Positions 46,982 through 56,122 of a stretch of 64,000 nucleotides of DNA are shown here, in pieces. This DNA is from Ligilactobacillus aviarius (GTDB lineage: Bacteria > Bacillota > Bacilli > Lactobacillales > Lactobacillaceae). The DNA lies in the NCBI RefSeq assembly GCF_001654615.1, contig NZ_LWUD01000051.1, positions 124,001-188,000 of the forward strand, written 5' to 3'. A model generated the notes under the pieces. The model ran no database searches. It saw only the letters and a program-made list of their open reading frames with translations, and was not told where the DNA came from. Position 1 is the first letter of the stretch. Every line of letters starts with the position of its first letter. Both the position numbers and the translations under genes were made by a program.

Positions 46982-48193
46982 TTAACCTTCCTCTTTTCTG
47001 ATCAATTTTTCGATTTCATTTAATATTTTCTGTGCAAAAACCTGCTTTGAAACCTTTGAAACTTCAAGTGGTTCCTGATGCGGCTGCAAAATATAGCCGG
47101 CATTTTGGTCACTGCCAAATCCAATATCGCTGCGCGAAACATCATTGGCAACGATCATATCGACCTTTTTATCTTCCAGTTCAGCCGTTGCATTTTGAAG
47201 CAGGTGATCCGTTTCAGCAGCAAAGCCAACTAAAACTTGGCGATGCTTTTGATTACCTAATATCCGCAATAAATTTGGATTCCGTTTCAGTGTCAACTGA
47301 ACTTGCTGGTTAGCATTCGCTTTAATTTTTTGATCATCCGGCCGTTCAACGTGGTAGTCTGAAACCGCGGCGGCCATGATCAAGACATCATTTTGCGGAA
47401 ACTCTTCCATTAATTTAGTTTGCAGATCCGCAAACGTTTGGATGCGGATCACGTTCACGTTCGTTGGCAAATCAACCGTAACCATTCCCGCAATCAACGT
47501 TACATCGGCTCCTTGAAGGGCTGCATTTTCAGCAAGCGCGATTCCCATTTTGCCGCTTGAACGGTTTCCAATAAACCGCACCGGATCAATTGGTTCTTGC
47601 GTTCCTCCAGCCGTTACCAGCACCTTGATTCCCCGAAGCGGCTGATCATTCGCTTGCTTTTCAATCCACTCTAAAACTGCTTGCGGCTCCGGCATTCGCC
47701 CTTTTCCGGCATATCCTTCTGCTAAAAAGCCGGTCGCCGGTTCCATTATGTGAATTCCATCGGCTTTCAACTGATGAACGTTTCGTTGAACAGCAGGGTT
47801 AGCCCACATCTCATCATTCATTGCGGGAACAACGAATTTATCCTTCGCCGTTGCAGTCAGTGCCGACGAAACAAGGTCATCAGCAATTCCATTTGCCATT
47901 TTCCCAATGATATCTGCCGTGGCCGGAATGACGATCGAAAGGTCTGCCCACCGCGCAATTTCAATATGCGGAATAAACTCCCCGCGTTGCTCAGCGTCAT
48001 TAAAATTTGTTAATACCGGATTTTTGGACAACGTCGCCATTGTCAACGGTGAAATGAAATTCGTCGCTGCCGCCGTCATCGCCACGCGGACTTCAGCTTT
48101 TGCCTTGATCAAAAGCCGAACAAAGCTTACAACCTTATAACTTGCAATTCCCCCGGTCACATAAACCGCGATTTTTTTACCTTTCAATGCCAT
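46982..48193 (-). CDS. coaBC: Phosphopantothenoylcysteine decarboxylase/synthetase
   Basis: A 403-residue bifunctional coenzyme A enzyme. The N-terminal flavoprotein CoaC half has GKKIAVYVTGGIASYK, the catalytic His in ISPLTMATLS/EIARWADL and PAMNDEMW. The C-terminal CoaB half starts near 190 (GIKVLVTAGGTQEPIDPVRFIGNRSSGKMG). The start MALKGK follows a weak GGTGAAG; the upstream in-frame ATGs lie in the rpoZ terminator. Confidence 0.96.
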   Translation of the reverse strand: MALKGKKIAVYVTGGIASYKVVSFVRLLIKAKAEVRVAMTAAATNFISPLTMATLSKNPVLTNFNDAEQRGEFIPHIEIARWADLSIVIPATADIIGKMANGIADDLVSSALTATAKDKFVVPAMNDEMWANPAVQRNVHQLKADGIHIMEPATGFLAEGYAGKGRMPEPQAVLEWIEKQANDQPLRGIKVLVTAGGTQEPIDPVRFIGNRSSGKMGIALAENAALQGADVTLIAGMVTVDLPTNVNVIRIQTFADLQTKLMEEFPQNDVLIMAAAVSDYHVERPDDQKIKANANQQVQLTLKRNPNLLRILGNQKHRQVLVGFAAETDHLLQNATAELEDKKVDMIVANDVSRSDIGFGSDQNAGYILQPHQEPLEVSKVSKQVFAQKILNEIEKLIRKEEG

Positions 48194-48221
48194 TTCTTCA
48201 CCCCATCGCTTATTAATACAA

Positions 48222-48250
48222 GAAAAGAGGTCGGACACCATGTCACAACC
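48222..48250 (-). terminator. Hairpin after rpoZ, partial terminator
   Basis: GAGGTTG pairs with CCGACCTC-like arms around a mismatched inner loop, followed by TTTTC. It lies inside the gmk operon, so it probably only attenuates. Confidence 0.55.
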
Positions 48251-48277
48251 TCCCATCATATTGATTTAAATTAAAAA

Positions 48278-48484
48278 TTAGTTTTCACCTTTAATTGTCA
48301 ACTTGCCAGCTTCAACTTCTTCCAAAGCCTTACCAACATTCTTATCTGACTTGTATTCGTCTTCGTTTAACAATGGTAATGCGCCAGCATCTAATTCATG
48401 AGCACGTTTAGCTGCTAACATTACTAATGAATAACGTGAGTTAACATGTTCTAAAAGTTTATCGACAGATGGATATAAAATCAT
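48278..48484 (-). CDS. rpoZ: RNA polymerase omega subunit
   Basis: A 68-residue omega subunit with the conserved [28 protein letters not shown] core that clamps the beta' C-terminus. In other bacteria omega is a binding site for (p)ppGpp, but the N-terminal MAR motif needed for that is not present here. It lies 14 nt after gmk. Confidence 0.97.
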   Translation of the reverse strand: MILYPSVDKLLEHVNSRYSLVMLAAKRAHELDAGALPLLNEDEYKSDKNVGKALEEVEAGKLTIKGEN

Positions 48485-48498
48485 TTGACAGCATCTCC

Positions 48499-49125
48499 TT
48501 ATTGTTGATCATCGTCTAAGCCAAGTTGTTTCTTGTAATCAGGTAAGAACCGTTTTACGCGCCAGCGTTCAGCCCGAATGATCGTTTGAATCTTTTCTGC
48601 AGCCTTTGGAACTTCATCATTCACAACTGCATAATCATAATTCTGCATCATTTCGATCTCACCGACAGCCTTTTCCATTCGCTTGTCAATTGTTGCTAAA
48701 TCATCCGTTCCCCGATTAATGATCCGTTGACGTAATTCCATTAAATCTGGTGGTGTTAAGAAAATAAACAACCCATCCGGAACCTTTTCCCGGACTTGCA
48801 TTGCACCCTTAACTTCAATTTCAAGGAAAACATCCTTACCTTGATCTAACATTTCATTAACATATTTTAAAGGTGTTCCGTAATAGTTGTCAACATATTT
48901 AGCGTATTCCAACATCCCGCCATTTTCAATTTCCTTTTCAAATTCTTCCTTTGAAACAAAGAAATAATCTTTTCCATCAACTTCTCCGGGACGCTTCTTC
49001 CGGGTCGTCATTGAAACTGAATAGTGGAAAGTATTATCCTCACGTGAAAAGATTTCCTTTCGTACAGTTCCCTTTCCAACTCCTGATGGTCCTGAAAGAA
49101 CAATTAACATTCCGCGTTTTGGCAT
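48499..49125 (-). CDS. gmk: Guanylate kinase
   Basis: A 208-residue GMP kinase. P-loop [21 protein letters not shown]-binding [21 protein letters not shown] and [11 protein letters not shown] are complete. It is first in the long gmk-rpoZ-coaBC-priA-fmt-rsmB-prpC-prkC-rsgA-thiN unit, with its own promoter. Confidence 0.98.
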   Translation of the reverse strand: MPKRGMLIVLSGPSGVGKGTVRKEIFSREDNTFHYSVSMTTRKKRPGEVDGKDYFFVSKEEFEKEIENGGMLEYAKYVDNYYGTPLKYVNEMLDQGKDVFLEIEVKGAMQVREKVPDGLFIFLTPPDLMELRQRIINRGTDDLATIDKRMEKAVGEIEMMQNYDYAVVNDEVPKAAEKIQTIIRAERWRVKRFLPDYKKQLGLDDDQQ

Positions 49126-49158
49126 TTTGAATCTCCTCTAGAAACAATTTTAATAACT

Positions 49159-49187
49159 ATTATCCCCTTTGAACGCCTATTTTTCAA
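49159..49187 (-). promoter_or_regulatory. Promoter of the gmk operon
   Basis: TTGAAA (49182-49187) and GATAAT (49159-49164) on the minus strand, spaced by 17 bp, about 34 nt before gmk. Confidence 0.6.
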
Positions 49188-49273
49188 GTGATTTCCAAAG
49201 GTTTTCAATTTTCTAATGAAGATTTCATTTATTGCTGATCAAAGAGTTTAAAACACGATCATCTGGAGATAAC

Positions 49274-49302
49274 AAAAAGGCTGTGACATCCGTCACAGTC
49301 TT
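49274..49302 (-). terminator. Terminator after glnA
   Basis: An 11-bp stem (AAGACTGTGAC against GTCACAGCCTT) with a 4-nt loop followed by TTTTTG, 20 nt after the glnA stop. Confidence 0.9.
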
Positions 49303-49322
49303 TAATCACTTTCAAATTGATT

Positions 49323-50666
49323 TTAATACAATTCAAGGTATTGGTCGCGTTCCCATTGTGAAACGTCTTGCCGGTATGAATCCCATTCAAGTGTCTTTGC
49401 TTCAACGAAATTGTTGAAGAGGTGTTCCCCAAGAGCGCCTTGAATTACTTCATCATTTTTCAATTCTTTAAGGGCATTGTGCAATGTTGATGGCAAATCT
49501 TTAATGCCATTTTCACGCCGTTCTTCTTCATCCATTGCGTAAATGTTACGGTCAACGGATGCAGCCGGTTCGATCTTATTCCGTAATCCATCAAGGCCGG
49601 CTTCCAAAATCGCAGCAATCGCCATGTATGGGTTAGCTGACGGATCAACTGACCGCAATTCAAACCGGGTGCCTTGTTCACGTGCCATTGGAACCCGGAT
49701 TAATGGTGAGCGATTCCGACCTGACCATGCAACGTAAACCGGAGCTTCAAACCCAGGAACCAACCGTTTGTATGAGTTAACGGTTGGGTTGGTAATTGCC
49801 GTGAAACTCCGGGCGTGCTTCAATAATCCGCCTAAGAAGTAGTATGCTTTTTGAGATAACTTTTGGTCGCCATTCTCATCGTAGAAGACATTGCCGTTCT
49901 TATCGAAAAGTGACATGTTGATGTGCATTCCAGAGCCGTTAACTTGAGCTAATGGTTTAGGCATGAATGTTGCATGCAAGCCGTGCTTCCGGGCAACGGT
50001 CTTAACAACTAACTTAAAGGTTTGAATATTGTCACAAGCATGCAAAGCATCTTCATACTTAAAGTCAACTTCGTGTTGACCAGGAGCAACTTCGTGGTGC
50101 GATGCTTCAACATCAAAGCCCATGCGTTCAAGTTCAAGGACGATTTCCCGCCGGCAGTTTTCCCCCATATCAACCGGAGCAAAGTCAAAGTAGCTGCCGT
50201 TGTCGTTCAAATGCATCGTTGGTTTGCCGGTTTCTGGATCAAGTTTGAAAAGGAAGAATTCAGGTTCCGGACCAATGTTAAAGTCGGTGAACCCTTCTGC
50301 TTTCATTTCATCCAAGACGCGCATCAAATTATTCCGCGGATCGCCCATGAATGGCTTGCGGTCAGCTGTGTAAACTTCGCAGATGATCCGGGCAACCTTT
50401 CCGTGTTCGCTTCCCCATGGAAAAATCATCCAGGTTGATAAGTCTGGATATAACCACATATCACTTTCTTCAATCCGAACAAAGCCGTCAATTGAAGAAC
50501 CGTCAAACATTAATTTATTATCAAGCAACTTATCTAATTGGCTAATCGGAACTTCCACATTTTTGATCGTTCCGTAAAGATCGGTAAACATTAACCGTAA
50601 AAATTGAACGTTTTCTTCTTTAGCCATCCGCCGAATATCGGCCTTAGTATAATCATGCTTAACCAT
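49323..50666 (-). CDS. glnA: Glutamine synthetase, type I
   Basis: A 447-residue GSI-alpha glutamine synthetase, the length without the adenylylation-loop insert, so control is by feedback and GlnR. Motifs: [26 protein letters not shown], the [15 protein letters not shown] loop, [11 protein letters not shown] and NRSPLIRVP. The feedback-inhibited enzyme of Firmicutes also binds GlnR. It follows glnR by 32 nt. Confidence 0.98.
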   Translation of the reverse strand: MVKHDYTKADIRRMAKEENVQFLRLMFTDLYGTIKNVEVPISQLDKLLDNKLMFDGSSIDGFVRIEESDMWLYPDLSTWMIFPWGSEHGKVARIICEVYTADRKPFMGDPRNNLMRVLDEMKAEGFTDFNIGPEPEFFLFKLDPETGKPTMHLNDNGSYFDFAPVDMGENCRREIVLELERMGFDVEASHHEVAPGQHEVDFKYEDALHACDNIQTFKLVVKTVARKHGLHATFMPKPLAQVNGSGMHINMSLFDKNGNVFYDENGDQKLSQKAYYFLGGLLKHARSFTAITNPTVNSYKRLVPGFEAPVYVAWSGRNRSPLIRVPMAREQGTRFELRSVDPSANPYMAIAAILEAGLDGLRNKIEPAASVDRNIYAMDEEERRENGIKDLPSTLHNALKELKNDEVIQGALGEHLFNNFVEAKTLEWDSYRQDVSQWERDQYLELY

Positions 50667-50698
50667 TTTATTAATAGGCTCCTTTTAAAATTGATAAA

Positions 50699-51088
50699 TT
50701 AGAGCGTCCGATTGTTACGAATCGAAGGTTTGCTATGCCGGTTAAGTCCGCCAGCGTTGACAAAGTCATTGCGCAAAATTTTCCGAACAGCGTCATCTGA
50801 CAAAGATTGCGCCATCTTTTCACGACGACGTTCTTCTTCAGCTGCCTTTTGGGCATAAATTTTCTTGATTGAAGCCATGTTATACCCATCTGCAAGGTAG
50901 TCCTTAATTTCAAGCAATTTATCAATATCGTTTAATGAATACATCCGGCGGTTTCCTTCATTTCGTTCAGGAATCACCAATTCTTGTTCTTCATAGTACC
51001 GAATTTGCCGGGCACTTAAATCCGTAAGCTTCATTACCGTTCCAATTGGAAGAACAGCAAGGGAGCGACGTAGTTCCTTTTCTTTCAT
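50699..51088 (-). CDS. glnR: Nitrogen regulator GlnR
   Basis: A 129-residue MerR-family repressor with the winged helix at the N-terminus (IGTVMKLTDLSARQIRYYEEQELVIP, then EGNRRMYSLNDIDKLLEI) and a flexible C-terminal tail that in Bacillus binds feedback-inhibited glutamine synthetase. A matching GlnR box and a strong promoter lie upstream, so glnRA is autoregulated. Confidence 0.97.
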   Translation of the reverse strand: MKEKELRRSLAVLPIGTVMKLTDLSARQIRYYEEQELVIPERNEGNRRMYSLNDIDKLLEIKDYLADGYNMASIKKIYAQKAAEEERRREKMAQSLSDDAVRKILRNDFVNAGGLNRHSKPSIRNNRTL

Positions 51089-51112
51089 AACAACCCTCCT
51101 CTCATTGGTTCA

Positions 51113-51141
51113 ATCATATCAATCACCCACTCGTCTGTCAA
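51113..51141 (-). promoter_or_regulatory. Promoter of glnRA
   Basis: Consensus TTGACA (51136-51141) and TATGAT (51113-51118) on the minus strand with 17-bp spacing, directly beside the GlnR box. Confidence 0.85.
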
Positions 51142-51149
51142 TGGACTTA

Positions 51150-51166
51150 TGTTATATTTTATAACA
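51150..51166. promoter_or_regulatory. GlnR operator
   Basis: TGTTATATTTTATAACA is a perfect match to the GlnR/TnrA box TGTNAN7TNACA. It lies 8 bp upstream of the -35, and 2 bp past the stop of the upstream lyase gene. Confidence 0.85.
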
Positions 51167-51168
51167 TC

Positions 51169-52431
51169 TTACGCTTTATAGTATGTTTCATTTACCGCAT
51201 TGGTAATTGCAACCTTCACGTGGGCGTATGATAATCCCCCTTGAATATACAATGCATACGGTTCGCGCAGCGGCCCATCACTTGATAATTCGATCGTTGA
51301 ACCTTCAACAAAGCTTCCGGATGCCATAATAATTTCATCTTCGTAATTATCCATTTCACTTGGAATTGGATCAACAAACGCATTCAACGGTGAATTATGC
51401 TGAATACTTGCACAGAATTTGATCATTGCTTCCCGTTCATGGAAGATCACCGTTTGAACAAGATCGGTCCGCGGAGCATCCCATTTCGGTGAAACTTCTG
51501 CTCCCATCTTTTCAAGCAATGCGGCGGTAAAAATTGCTCCCTTAACGGCTTCGCCCGTTGTATGCGGAGCAAGGAAAAAGCCGCGGTAAAAATCACGTTG
51601 ATAGCCGTACGTTGCGCCTTCGCCTTTACCAGGACCTGGTGCAAATAAGCGTGATGATGCGCGCATGATCAAATCATGCCGGCCAACTAAAAAGGCTCCT
51701 GATTTGGCCACTCCCGCACCAGCATTTTTGTACATTGAGCCGGCCATTAAGTCTGCTCCGTAAAATGTCGGTTCGTCCTTTTCGGTGAATTCACCATAAC
51801 AGTTATCGATGAAAATAATTGCTTCCGGAGCAATCGCCTTTACAAATTCAATCATCTTTTTGATTTCAGCAACCGTAAAGCTATCCCGGGTAGCATATCC
51901 GCGCGAACGTTGAATTGCAACGACCTTGATCGATTTATCCTGCTTCAGCTTTGCCCCTACTGCATCATAATCAATTTTGCCGTCTTTAAGTGGAGTATAG
52001 GCAAACTTGATCCCATATTCCTTCATTGAACCCGGATTATCGCCGACGATTCCAATTACCTGTTGGATCGTATCATACGGCATTCCTGTCATGTAATATA
52101 AAGTATCGCCTGGCATTAACGATGCAAATAACGCCGTTGAAATCGCATGCGTTCCAGAAACCATTTGCGGCCGTACAAGGGCGTCATCACACTTAAAATA
52201 ATCAGCAAAAATATCTTCCAGTTTATCACGGCCAACATCATCATACCCATATCCCGTTGAACCAACGAGGTCTTCTTCAGCCACATGGTGTTTACGGTAT
52301 AAATCTAAGATCCGCTGTTGGTTATATAAAACCGTTTCATCAACTGCTGCCAATTGTGGCGCAATCATTTGATCAACTTCAGCAACCTTTTGTTGTAAAT
52401 CCTGCGGAAACTTTTCAATCCATTTTTCCAT
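51169..52431 (-). CDS. PLP-dependent lyase, methionine gamma-lyase/YnbB family
   Basis: A 420-residue fold-type I PLP enzyme of the family annotated as methionine gamma-lyase family or aluminium resistance protein. The Lys for PLP is expected in MAGSMYKNAGAGVAKSGAFLVG; IFIDNCYGEFTEKDEPTFYGADLM is the cofactor-binding Asp region. The substrate is not established for this group. The start at 52431 overlaps the miaA stop (TAATG), with AAAGGAGA upstream, so translation is coupled. The miaA-ynbB-glnR order is conserved in Bacilli. Confidence 0.9.
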   Translation of the reverse strand: MEKWIEKFPQDLQQKVAEVDQMIAPQLAAVDETVLYNQQRILDLYRKHHVAEEDLVGSTGYGYDDVGRDKLEDIFADYFKCDDALVRPQMVSGTHAISTALFASLMPGDTLYYMTGMPYDTIQQVIGIVGDNPGSMKEYGIKFAYTPLKDGKIDYDAVGAKLKQDKSIKVVAIQRSRGYATRDSFTVAEIKKMIEFVKAIAPEAIIFIDNCYGEFTEKDEPTFYGADLMAGSMYKNAGAGVAKSGAFLVGRHDLIMRASSRLFAPGPGKGEGATYGYQRDFYRGFFLAPHTTGEAVKGAIFTAALLEKMGAEVSPKWDAPRTDLVQTVIFHEREAMIKFCASIQHNSPLNAFVDPIPSEMDNYEDEIIMASGSFVEGSTIELSSDGPLREPYALYIQGGLSYAHVKVAITNAVNETYYKA

Positions 52432-53363
52432 TATCTTTTCTCCTTTAACCATTTTTCAACTAATTCAATAATTCGCGGATAGTCCGTGTCAAAGTTTTGA
52501 ACAAGGTCAAACCAGTGAACATCCATCTTATTGCGAAACCATGTTAATTGCCGTTTAGCATAATGCCGCGAATTCTGTTTGACTTTTGCGATACATTCTT
52601 CAAGCGAAGCCTGATGTTCAAAATATGGATAAAATTCTTTGTAGCCAATTCCTTTTCCAGCTGGTAATTTGCTTCCACCATTTTCATACAAATAGCGGGC
52701 TTCATCAAGGACCCCATCCTTGACCATCAAATCAACGCGGTGGTTAATCCGCTCATACAATACCGCCCGTTCCGTATTTAACCCGATGATCAAAAAGTCA
52801 TAAGTATCATTGGCGTGATCCCTTTGAATCGAAAACTTCTTACCGGTCTTTTCAAAAACTTCCAATGCCCGAATTACCCGGCGTTCATTGGTAACCGGAA
52901 TTTTGGCAGCTGCCACCGGATCGATTTGATCAAGCCGGTCCCACAGTGCTTGTTGCCCATGCTCTTGGGCATACTGATGAAGTTGATTTCGCAAATGGTC
53001 ATCCTGATATTGATCATTTCCAAAATGAAAGTCATCAATAAGTGACTGCAAATAGAAGCCAGTCCCACCAACCAGCATTGGCAGCGCATCTTGAGCCGCA
53101 ATTTTTGAAATTGCTTTTTTAGTCCGGTCGATGAAATCGGCAACCGAAAAACGTTGGTCAACTGGAATCTCATCCAATAAGTAATGCGGAATTCCTTGCA
53201 TTTCTTTAGCGGTGACCTTCGCGGTTCCAATGTCCAGCTTTTGATAAACCTGCATCGAATCTCCCGACACAACCTGACCGTTAAATTTTTGGGCCAGCTT
53301 AATTGATAACGTTGTCTTTCCAACCGCCGTTGGCCCAACGATCATTAAAACCTTCTGCGCCAC
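52431..53363 (-). CDS. miaA: tRNA dimethylallyltransferase
   Basis: A 310-residue enzyme adding dimethylallyl to A37 of tRNAs reading UNN codons. P-loop MIVGPTAVGKTTLSIKLA, SGDSMQVYQKLDIGTAK, PHYLLDEI and VGGTGFYLQSLI are all present, as is the C-terminal RQLTWFRNK. First of miaA-ynbB, divergent from the DUF3042 gene. Confidence 0.98.
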   Translation of the reverse strand: MAQKVLMIVGPTAVGKTTLSIKLAQKFNGQVVSGDSMQVYQKLDIGTAKVTAKEMQGIPHYLLDEIPVDQRFSVADFIDRTKKAISKIAAQDALPMLVGGTGFYLQSLIDDFHFGNDQYQDDHLRNQLHQYAQEHGQQALWDRLDQIDPVAAAKIPVTNERRVIRALEVFEKTGKKFSIQRDHANDTYDFLIIGLNTERAVLYERINHRVDLMVKDGVLDEARYLYENGGSKLPAGKGIGYKEFYPYFEHQASLEECIAKVKQNSRHYAKRQLTWFRNKMDVHWFDLVQNFDTDYPRIIELVEKWLKEKR

Positions 53364-53492
53364 TTTCCTGCTCCTTTCTCCTTACTTCTCTTGTAATTGT
53401 ATCATTCAAGTTAAATTTTAACAGTTTTACCTAGCATTTTTTGGCGATTTAATTCATAATGATAATATACCAATAATTGAGGAGGAATTTCC

Positions 53493-53669
53493 ATGAAATC
53501 ATTTGGTAAGGGATTCTTTACTGGGATCGTAACAACCGTTGGCGTTGTTGCTGGTGCCGTTTATGCATTTAAGAAAACAGTTGTTGAACCAATGGAAGAA
53601 CGTGAAGCAATCTTAGAAGAACACCGTCGCCGTGCTCTTCGGAAGAGCCGTTCAGCTCATCAACGTTAA
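53493..53669 (+). CDS. Small DUF3042 family protein
   Basis: A 58-residue protein, MKSFGKGFFTGIVTT at the N-terminus, then a Gly/Ala/Val-rich membrane-like segment (VGVVAGAVYAF) and a charged Glu/Arg/Lys-rich tail ending HRRRALRKSRSAHQR. This is the pattern of DUF3042, a family of small proteins found in Lactobacillales, function unknown. GAGGAGG precedes the start, and a strong terminator follows. It is transcribed away from miaA. Confidence 0.88.
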   Translation: MKSFGKGFFTGIVTTVGVVAGAVYAFKKTVVEPMEEREAILEEHRRRALRKSRSAHQR

Positions 53670-53677
53670 TTAAGGTA

Positions 53678-53715
53678 ATAAAAAAGGCTGGGATTTCGAT
53701 CCCAGCCTTTTTTTA
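53678..53715. terminator. Bidirectional terminator, UUCG tetraloop
   Basis: A perfect 14-bp stem (AAAAAGGCTGGGAT against ATCCCAGCCTTTTT) capped by TTCG, with T-runs on both strands. Serves the convergent DUF3042 and rhodanese-like genes. Confidence 0.95.
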
Positions 53716-53757
53716 TCGGGTTCCAAAACAAACGAGCTGTTTTGTCACACCTTCTTT

Positions 53758-54168
53758 TTAATTTTTCTTCTTTTTTCCGTCCCACTTATTGTATCCGCCT
53801 TTAAGAACGAAGATCTTATCAAAGCCTTCCTTTTTCAGCATGATCGCACACCGAAGAGCAAGGGCTTTTCCTTGTTCATACAAGTAAACCGGCATGTCCT
53901 TCCGGATACCACCAATATACATCTTAAATTGTGAAAACGGGATATTCCGCGCACCTAAGATATGACCGGCTTTAAATGAATCTTCTTCACGAACATCAAT
54001 AATTTGAGCGTGGTGCATTGCCTTCTTGAATTCTTCGTTATCAACGATTTTAGCTGCCTGCCGACTACGAACAAAAATTACAACTTGATTAATTACCATC
54101 CATAACAAAATGATAATTAAAATCATATCGACCCAAAATAAAACAGAGTGGGCTTTTCCTAAAAGCAA
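53758..54168 (-). CDS. Membrane-anchored rhodanese-like protein lacking the catalytic Cys
   Basis: A 136-residue protein: one N-terminal membrane helix (about 10-32), then a rhodanese domain (IIDVREEDSFKAGHILGARNIPFSQF). The active-site loop reads VYLYEQGKALALRC where active sulfurtransferases have Tyr-Cys-x-x-Gly, so the catalytic Cys is replaced by Glu. It is probably a structural or binding domain. The start is TTG, with AAAGGAG nine bases upstream. It follows glk, its usual neighbour in lactobacilli. Confidence 0.88.
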   Translation of the reverse strand: MLLGKAHSVLFWVDMILIIILLWMVINQVVIFVRSRQAAKIVDNEEFKKAMHHAQIIDVREEDSFKAGHILGARNIPFSQFKMYIGGIRKDMPVYLYEQGKALALRCAIMLKKEGFDKIFVLKGGYNKWDGKKKKN

Positions 54169-54202
54169 TTCAATTGGCTCCTTTCAAAATAACCAAATAA
54201 TC

Positions 54203-55165
54203 TTAGTCCTTAAACTTCAATGCTAATGAAGCAGCTCCAATTACGCCAGCTTCATTTCCTAATTGAGCTAACTTGATTTCAGTTGAACTCTTAACCGTTG
54301 GGAATGCATATTCGTTAAAGTAGTTTTGAACTTGATCAAGCAAGAATTGACCGGCAGCTGAAACGCCCCCGCCAATTACGATTGCACTTGGATTCAAAAT
54401 ACTTGCAAAGTTGGCACAAGCCAAACCTAAGTAGTTGCATACCCGGTCAACAACCATTTTAGCCAATGGATCATTTTCTTTAGCCAAATCAAAGACTAAT
54501 TTTGATGTAACTTCTTCACCGTCATCGGTTAATTGTTTAAGTTTCGAATTGCCGGCATATTCTTCAGCCATGTCACGAGCAACCCGAACAACCCCAGTTG
54601 CTGATGCATAAGCTTCAAGACAACCCCGGTTTCCACATGTACATAAGTAGCCGCCTGGGTGAACGTTCATGTGACCAACTTCACCGCCGGCACCCATTCC
54701 GTGAACAAGTTTTCCGTTGGTAATGATTCCGCCACCAACACCGGTTCCTAACGTAATGAAGACAACGTCATCGGCATTTTCGCCGGCACCTTTCCACCGT
54801 TCGCCAAGGGCTGCAACGTTGGCATCGTTATCAACCGCAAACTTGATGTTTGTGCCTTTTTCGATTTCTTCCTTAACGTTTTGAACAGTCTTCCAGTTCA
54901 AATTGTATGCCCCAACAACTGTTCCTTTTTCAAGATCAACTGTTCCGGGAGTTCCCATTCCAATTCCGATAAATTGATCTGGCTTCATTCCATACATTTC
55001 AAGGTGGTGGTTGATTGATTCGATGATATCAGGAACGATGTGGCTTCCTTCATCTAAAATATTGGTTTCAATACTCCACCGTTGTTGAATTTCACCATCT
55101 TCAGTTGTAATCGCAAATTTGATCGTTGTCCCGCCAAGGTCAACCCCAATTAATTTTTTTTCCAT
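54203..55165 (-). CDS. glk: Glucokinase, ROK family
   Basis: A 320-residue glucokinase. LIGVDLGGTTIKFAI is the ATP-binding loop, TLGTGVGGGII follows, and the ROK zinc/Cys motif is HPGGYLCTCGNRGCLEAYAS. Start MEKKLIG at 55165 chosen: AGGAG lies five bases upstream and it matches the family; the 45 extra upstream residues overlap yqgQ. It begins 10 nt after yqgQ. Confidence 0.97.
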   Translation of the reverse strand: MEKKLIGVDLGGTTIKFAITTEDGEIQQRWSIETNILDEGSHIVPDIIESINHHLEMYGMKPDQFIGIGMGTPGTVDLEKGTVVGAYNLNWKTVQNVKEEIEKGTNIKFAVDNDANVAALGERWKGAGENADDVVFITLGTGVGGGIITNGKLVHGMGAGGEVGHMNVHPGGYLCTCGNRGCLEAYASATGVVRVARDMAEEYAGNSKLKQLTDDGEEVTSKLVFDLAKENDPLAKMVVDRVCNYLGLACANFASILNPSAIVIGGGVSAAGQFLLDQVQNYFNEYAFPTVKSSTEIKLAQLGNEAGVIGAASLALKFKD

Positions 55166-55175
55166 AATGCTCCTC

Positions 55176-55394
55176 CTAAATGTCTTTTTTCGCCGCTTCG
55201 CGCTTTTCTTCTTCGCGATGCTCTTTGTCCAAAATAAGTTTGGCATTGAGGTACGTCTTTTGATCAACAACACCGGCTTTATACAAGTGATCAAGTTCAA
55301 TTGCCGTTAATTCAATATCCCATAACCGCTTGCCGACGTAAATAAAAACGCCGAACTGCTTTAAAAATTGCTGAACGTCATAGTAGTTTTTCAA
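55176..55394 (-). CDS. yqgQ: YqgQ family protein (DUF910)
   Basis: A 72-residue helical protein of the YqgQ/DUF910 family (YYDVQQFLKQFGVFIYVGKRLWDIELTAIELDHLY). The family has a three-helix bundle proposed to bind nucleic acid; its role is unknown. It sits between a rhomboid protease and glucokinase in B. subtilis and lactobacilli alike. Confidence 0.93.
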   Translation of the reverse strand: MKNYYDVQQFLKQFGVFIYVGKRLWDIELTAIELDHLYKAGVVDQKTYLNAKLILDKEHREEEKREAAKKDI

Positions 55395-55409
55395 AATAAC
55401 ATCCCCATC

Positions 55410-56069
55410 TTAAGCCGTAGCGGTATGCATTCCTCTGACAAAAATTGCTGCAAACAGAAGAACTAAACCAACTAAGGCCAGCCATCTTTTATGCGTTTCA
55501 ACTTTTCCAATTTGAGGAGCGCCAACAATGTAACCTAATAAGAAACCGCCCATTAGGCCGCCAAGGTGTCCCCAAAGATCAATTGATCCGGTCAAATCGC
55601 TTAACAAATTCAAAACAACTAAAACTAAAAATTGCTTTGCAATCGTCCGAATATACGGGTCATCCCGAAATGACTCGCCAAGCATCAGGTATGCGCCAAA
55701 CAGACCAAACAATGCTGTACTTGCCCCTGCTGAAATCGCAGGCGTAAATGCAAAGCTTGCAATGTTTCCGCAAATTCCGCTTATCAGATAAATAACTAAG
55801 AAACGCCACGTGCCAAATAAATATTCGATCTGCATTCCTAAAAAGTAAAGGGTTACCATATTTAATACGATATGTTGAAACCCAATATGCAAAAACATCG
55901 GCGTAAATAACCGCCAAATCTGTCCCGCCGCAATTAACGCATTATCTTTCGCACCAAATTCAATTAAAATATTCGGATTCGTTGAACCGCCTGCAACTGT
56001 CATTAATAAATACATCGCAATATTAATGACAATTAACATAATCGTCATCTTTGGTCTTTTCTTGCTCAT
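55410..56069 (-). CDS. Rhomboid family intramembrane protease (GluP-like)
   Basis: A 219-residue protein with six or seven membrane helices and the rhomboid core: HIVLN (His66, Asn70), the nucleophile loop SAGASTALFGLFGAY with Ser117, and GHLGGLMGG with the catalytic His168. The residue after the nucleophile is Thr instead of the common Gly, a variant also seen in other Lactobacillales. No long cytoplasmic extension as in YqgP. Start MSKKRP was chosen from GAAAGGAA. A strong hairpin lies in front of its ribosome site. Confidence 0.93.
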   Translation of the reverse strand: MSKKRPKMTIMLIVINIAMYLLMTVAGGSTNPNILIEFGAKDNALIAAGQIWRLFTPMFLHIGFQHIVLNMVTLYFLGMQIEYLFGTWRFLVIYLISGICGNIASFAFTPAISAGASTALFGLFGAYLMLGESFRDDPYIRTIAKQFLVLVVLNLLSDLTGSIDLWGHLGGLMGGFLLGYIVGAPQIGKVETHKRWLALVGLVLLFAAIFVRGMHTATA

Positions 56070-56084
56070 GCTTTTTCCTTTCAA

Positions 56085-56121
56085 TCACAGCACTAATGAC
56101 ACCGATTACATCAGACTGTGA
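56085..56121 (-). promoter_or_regulatory. Stable hairpin just before the rhomboid gene
   Basis: On the minus strand TCACAGTCTGATG pairs with CATTAGTGCTGTGA (13 bp, one bulged T, 10-nt loop). It occupies nearly the whole space between the rpmG terminators and the rhomboid ribosome site and lacks a T-run of its own. A role in translation control or mRNA stability is possible. Confidence 0.55.
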
Positions 56122-56122
56122 T

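Noticed and set aside
54203-55300. Glucokinase with a 45-residue basic N-terminal extension
   Set aside because: The extension overlaps yqgQ and has no ribosome site; MEKKLIGVDLGG is the family start.
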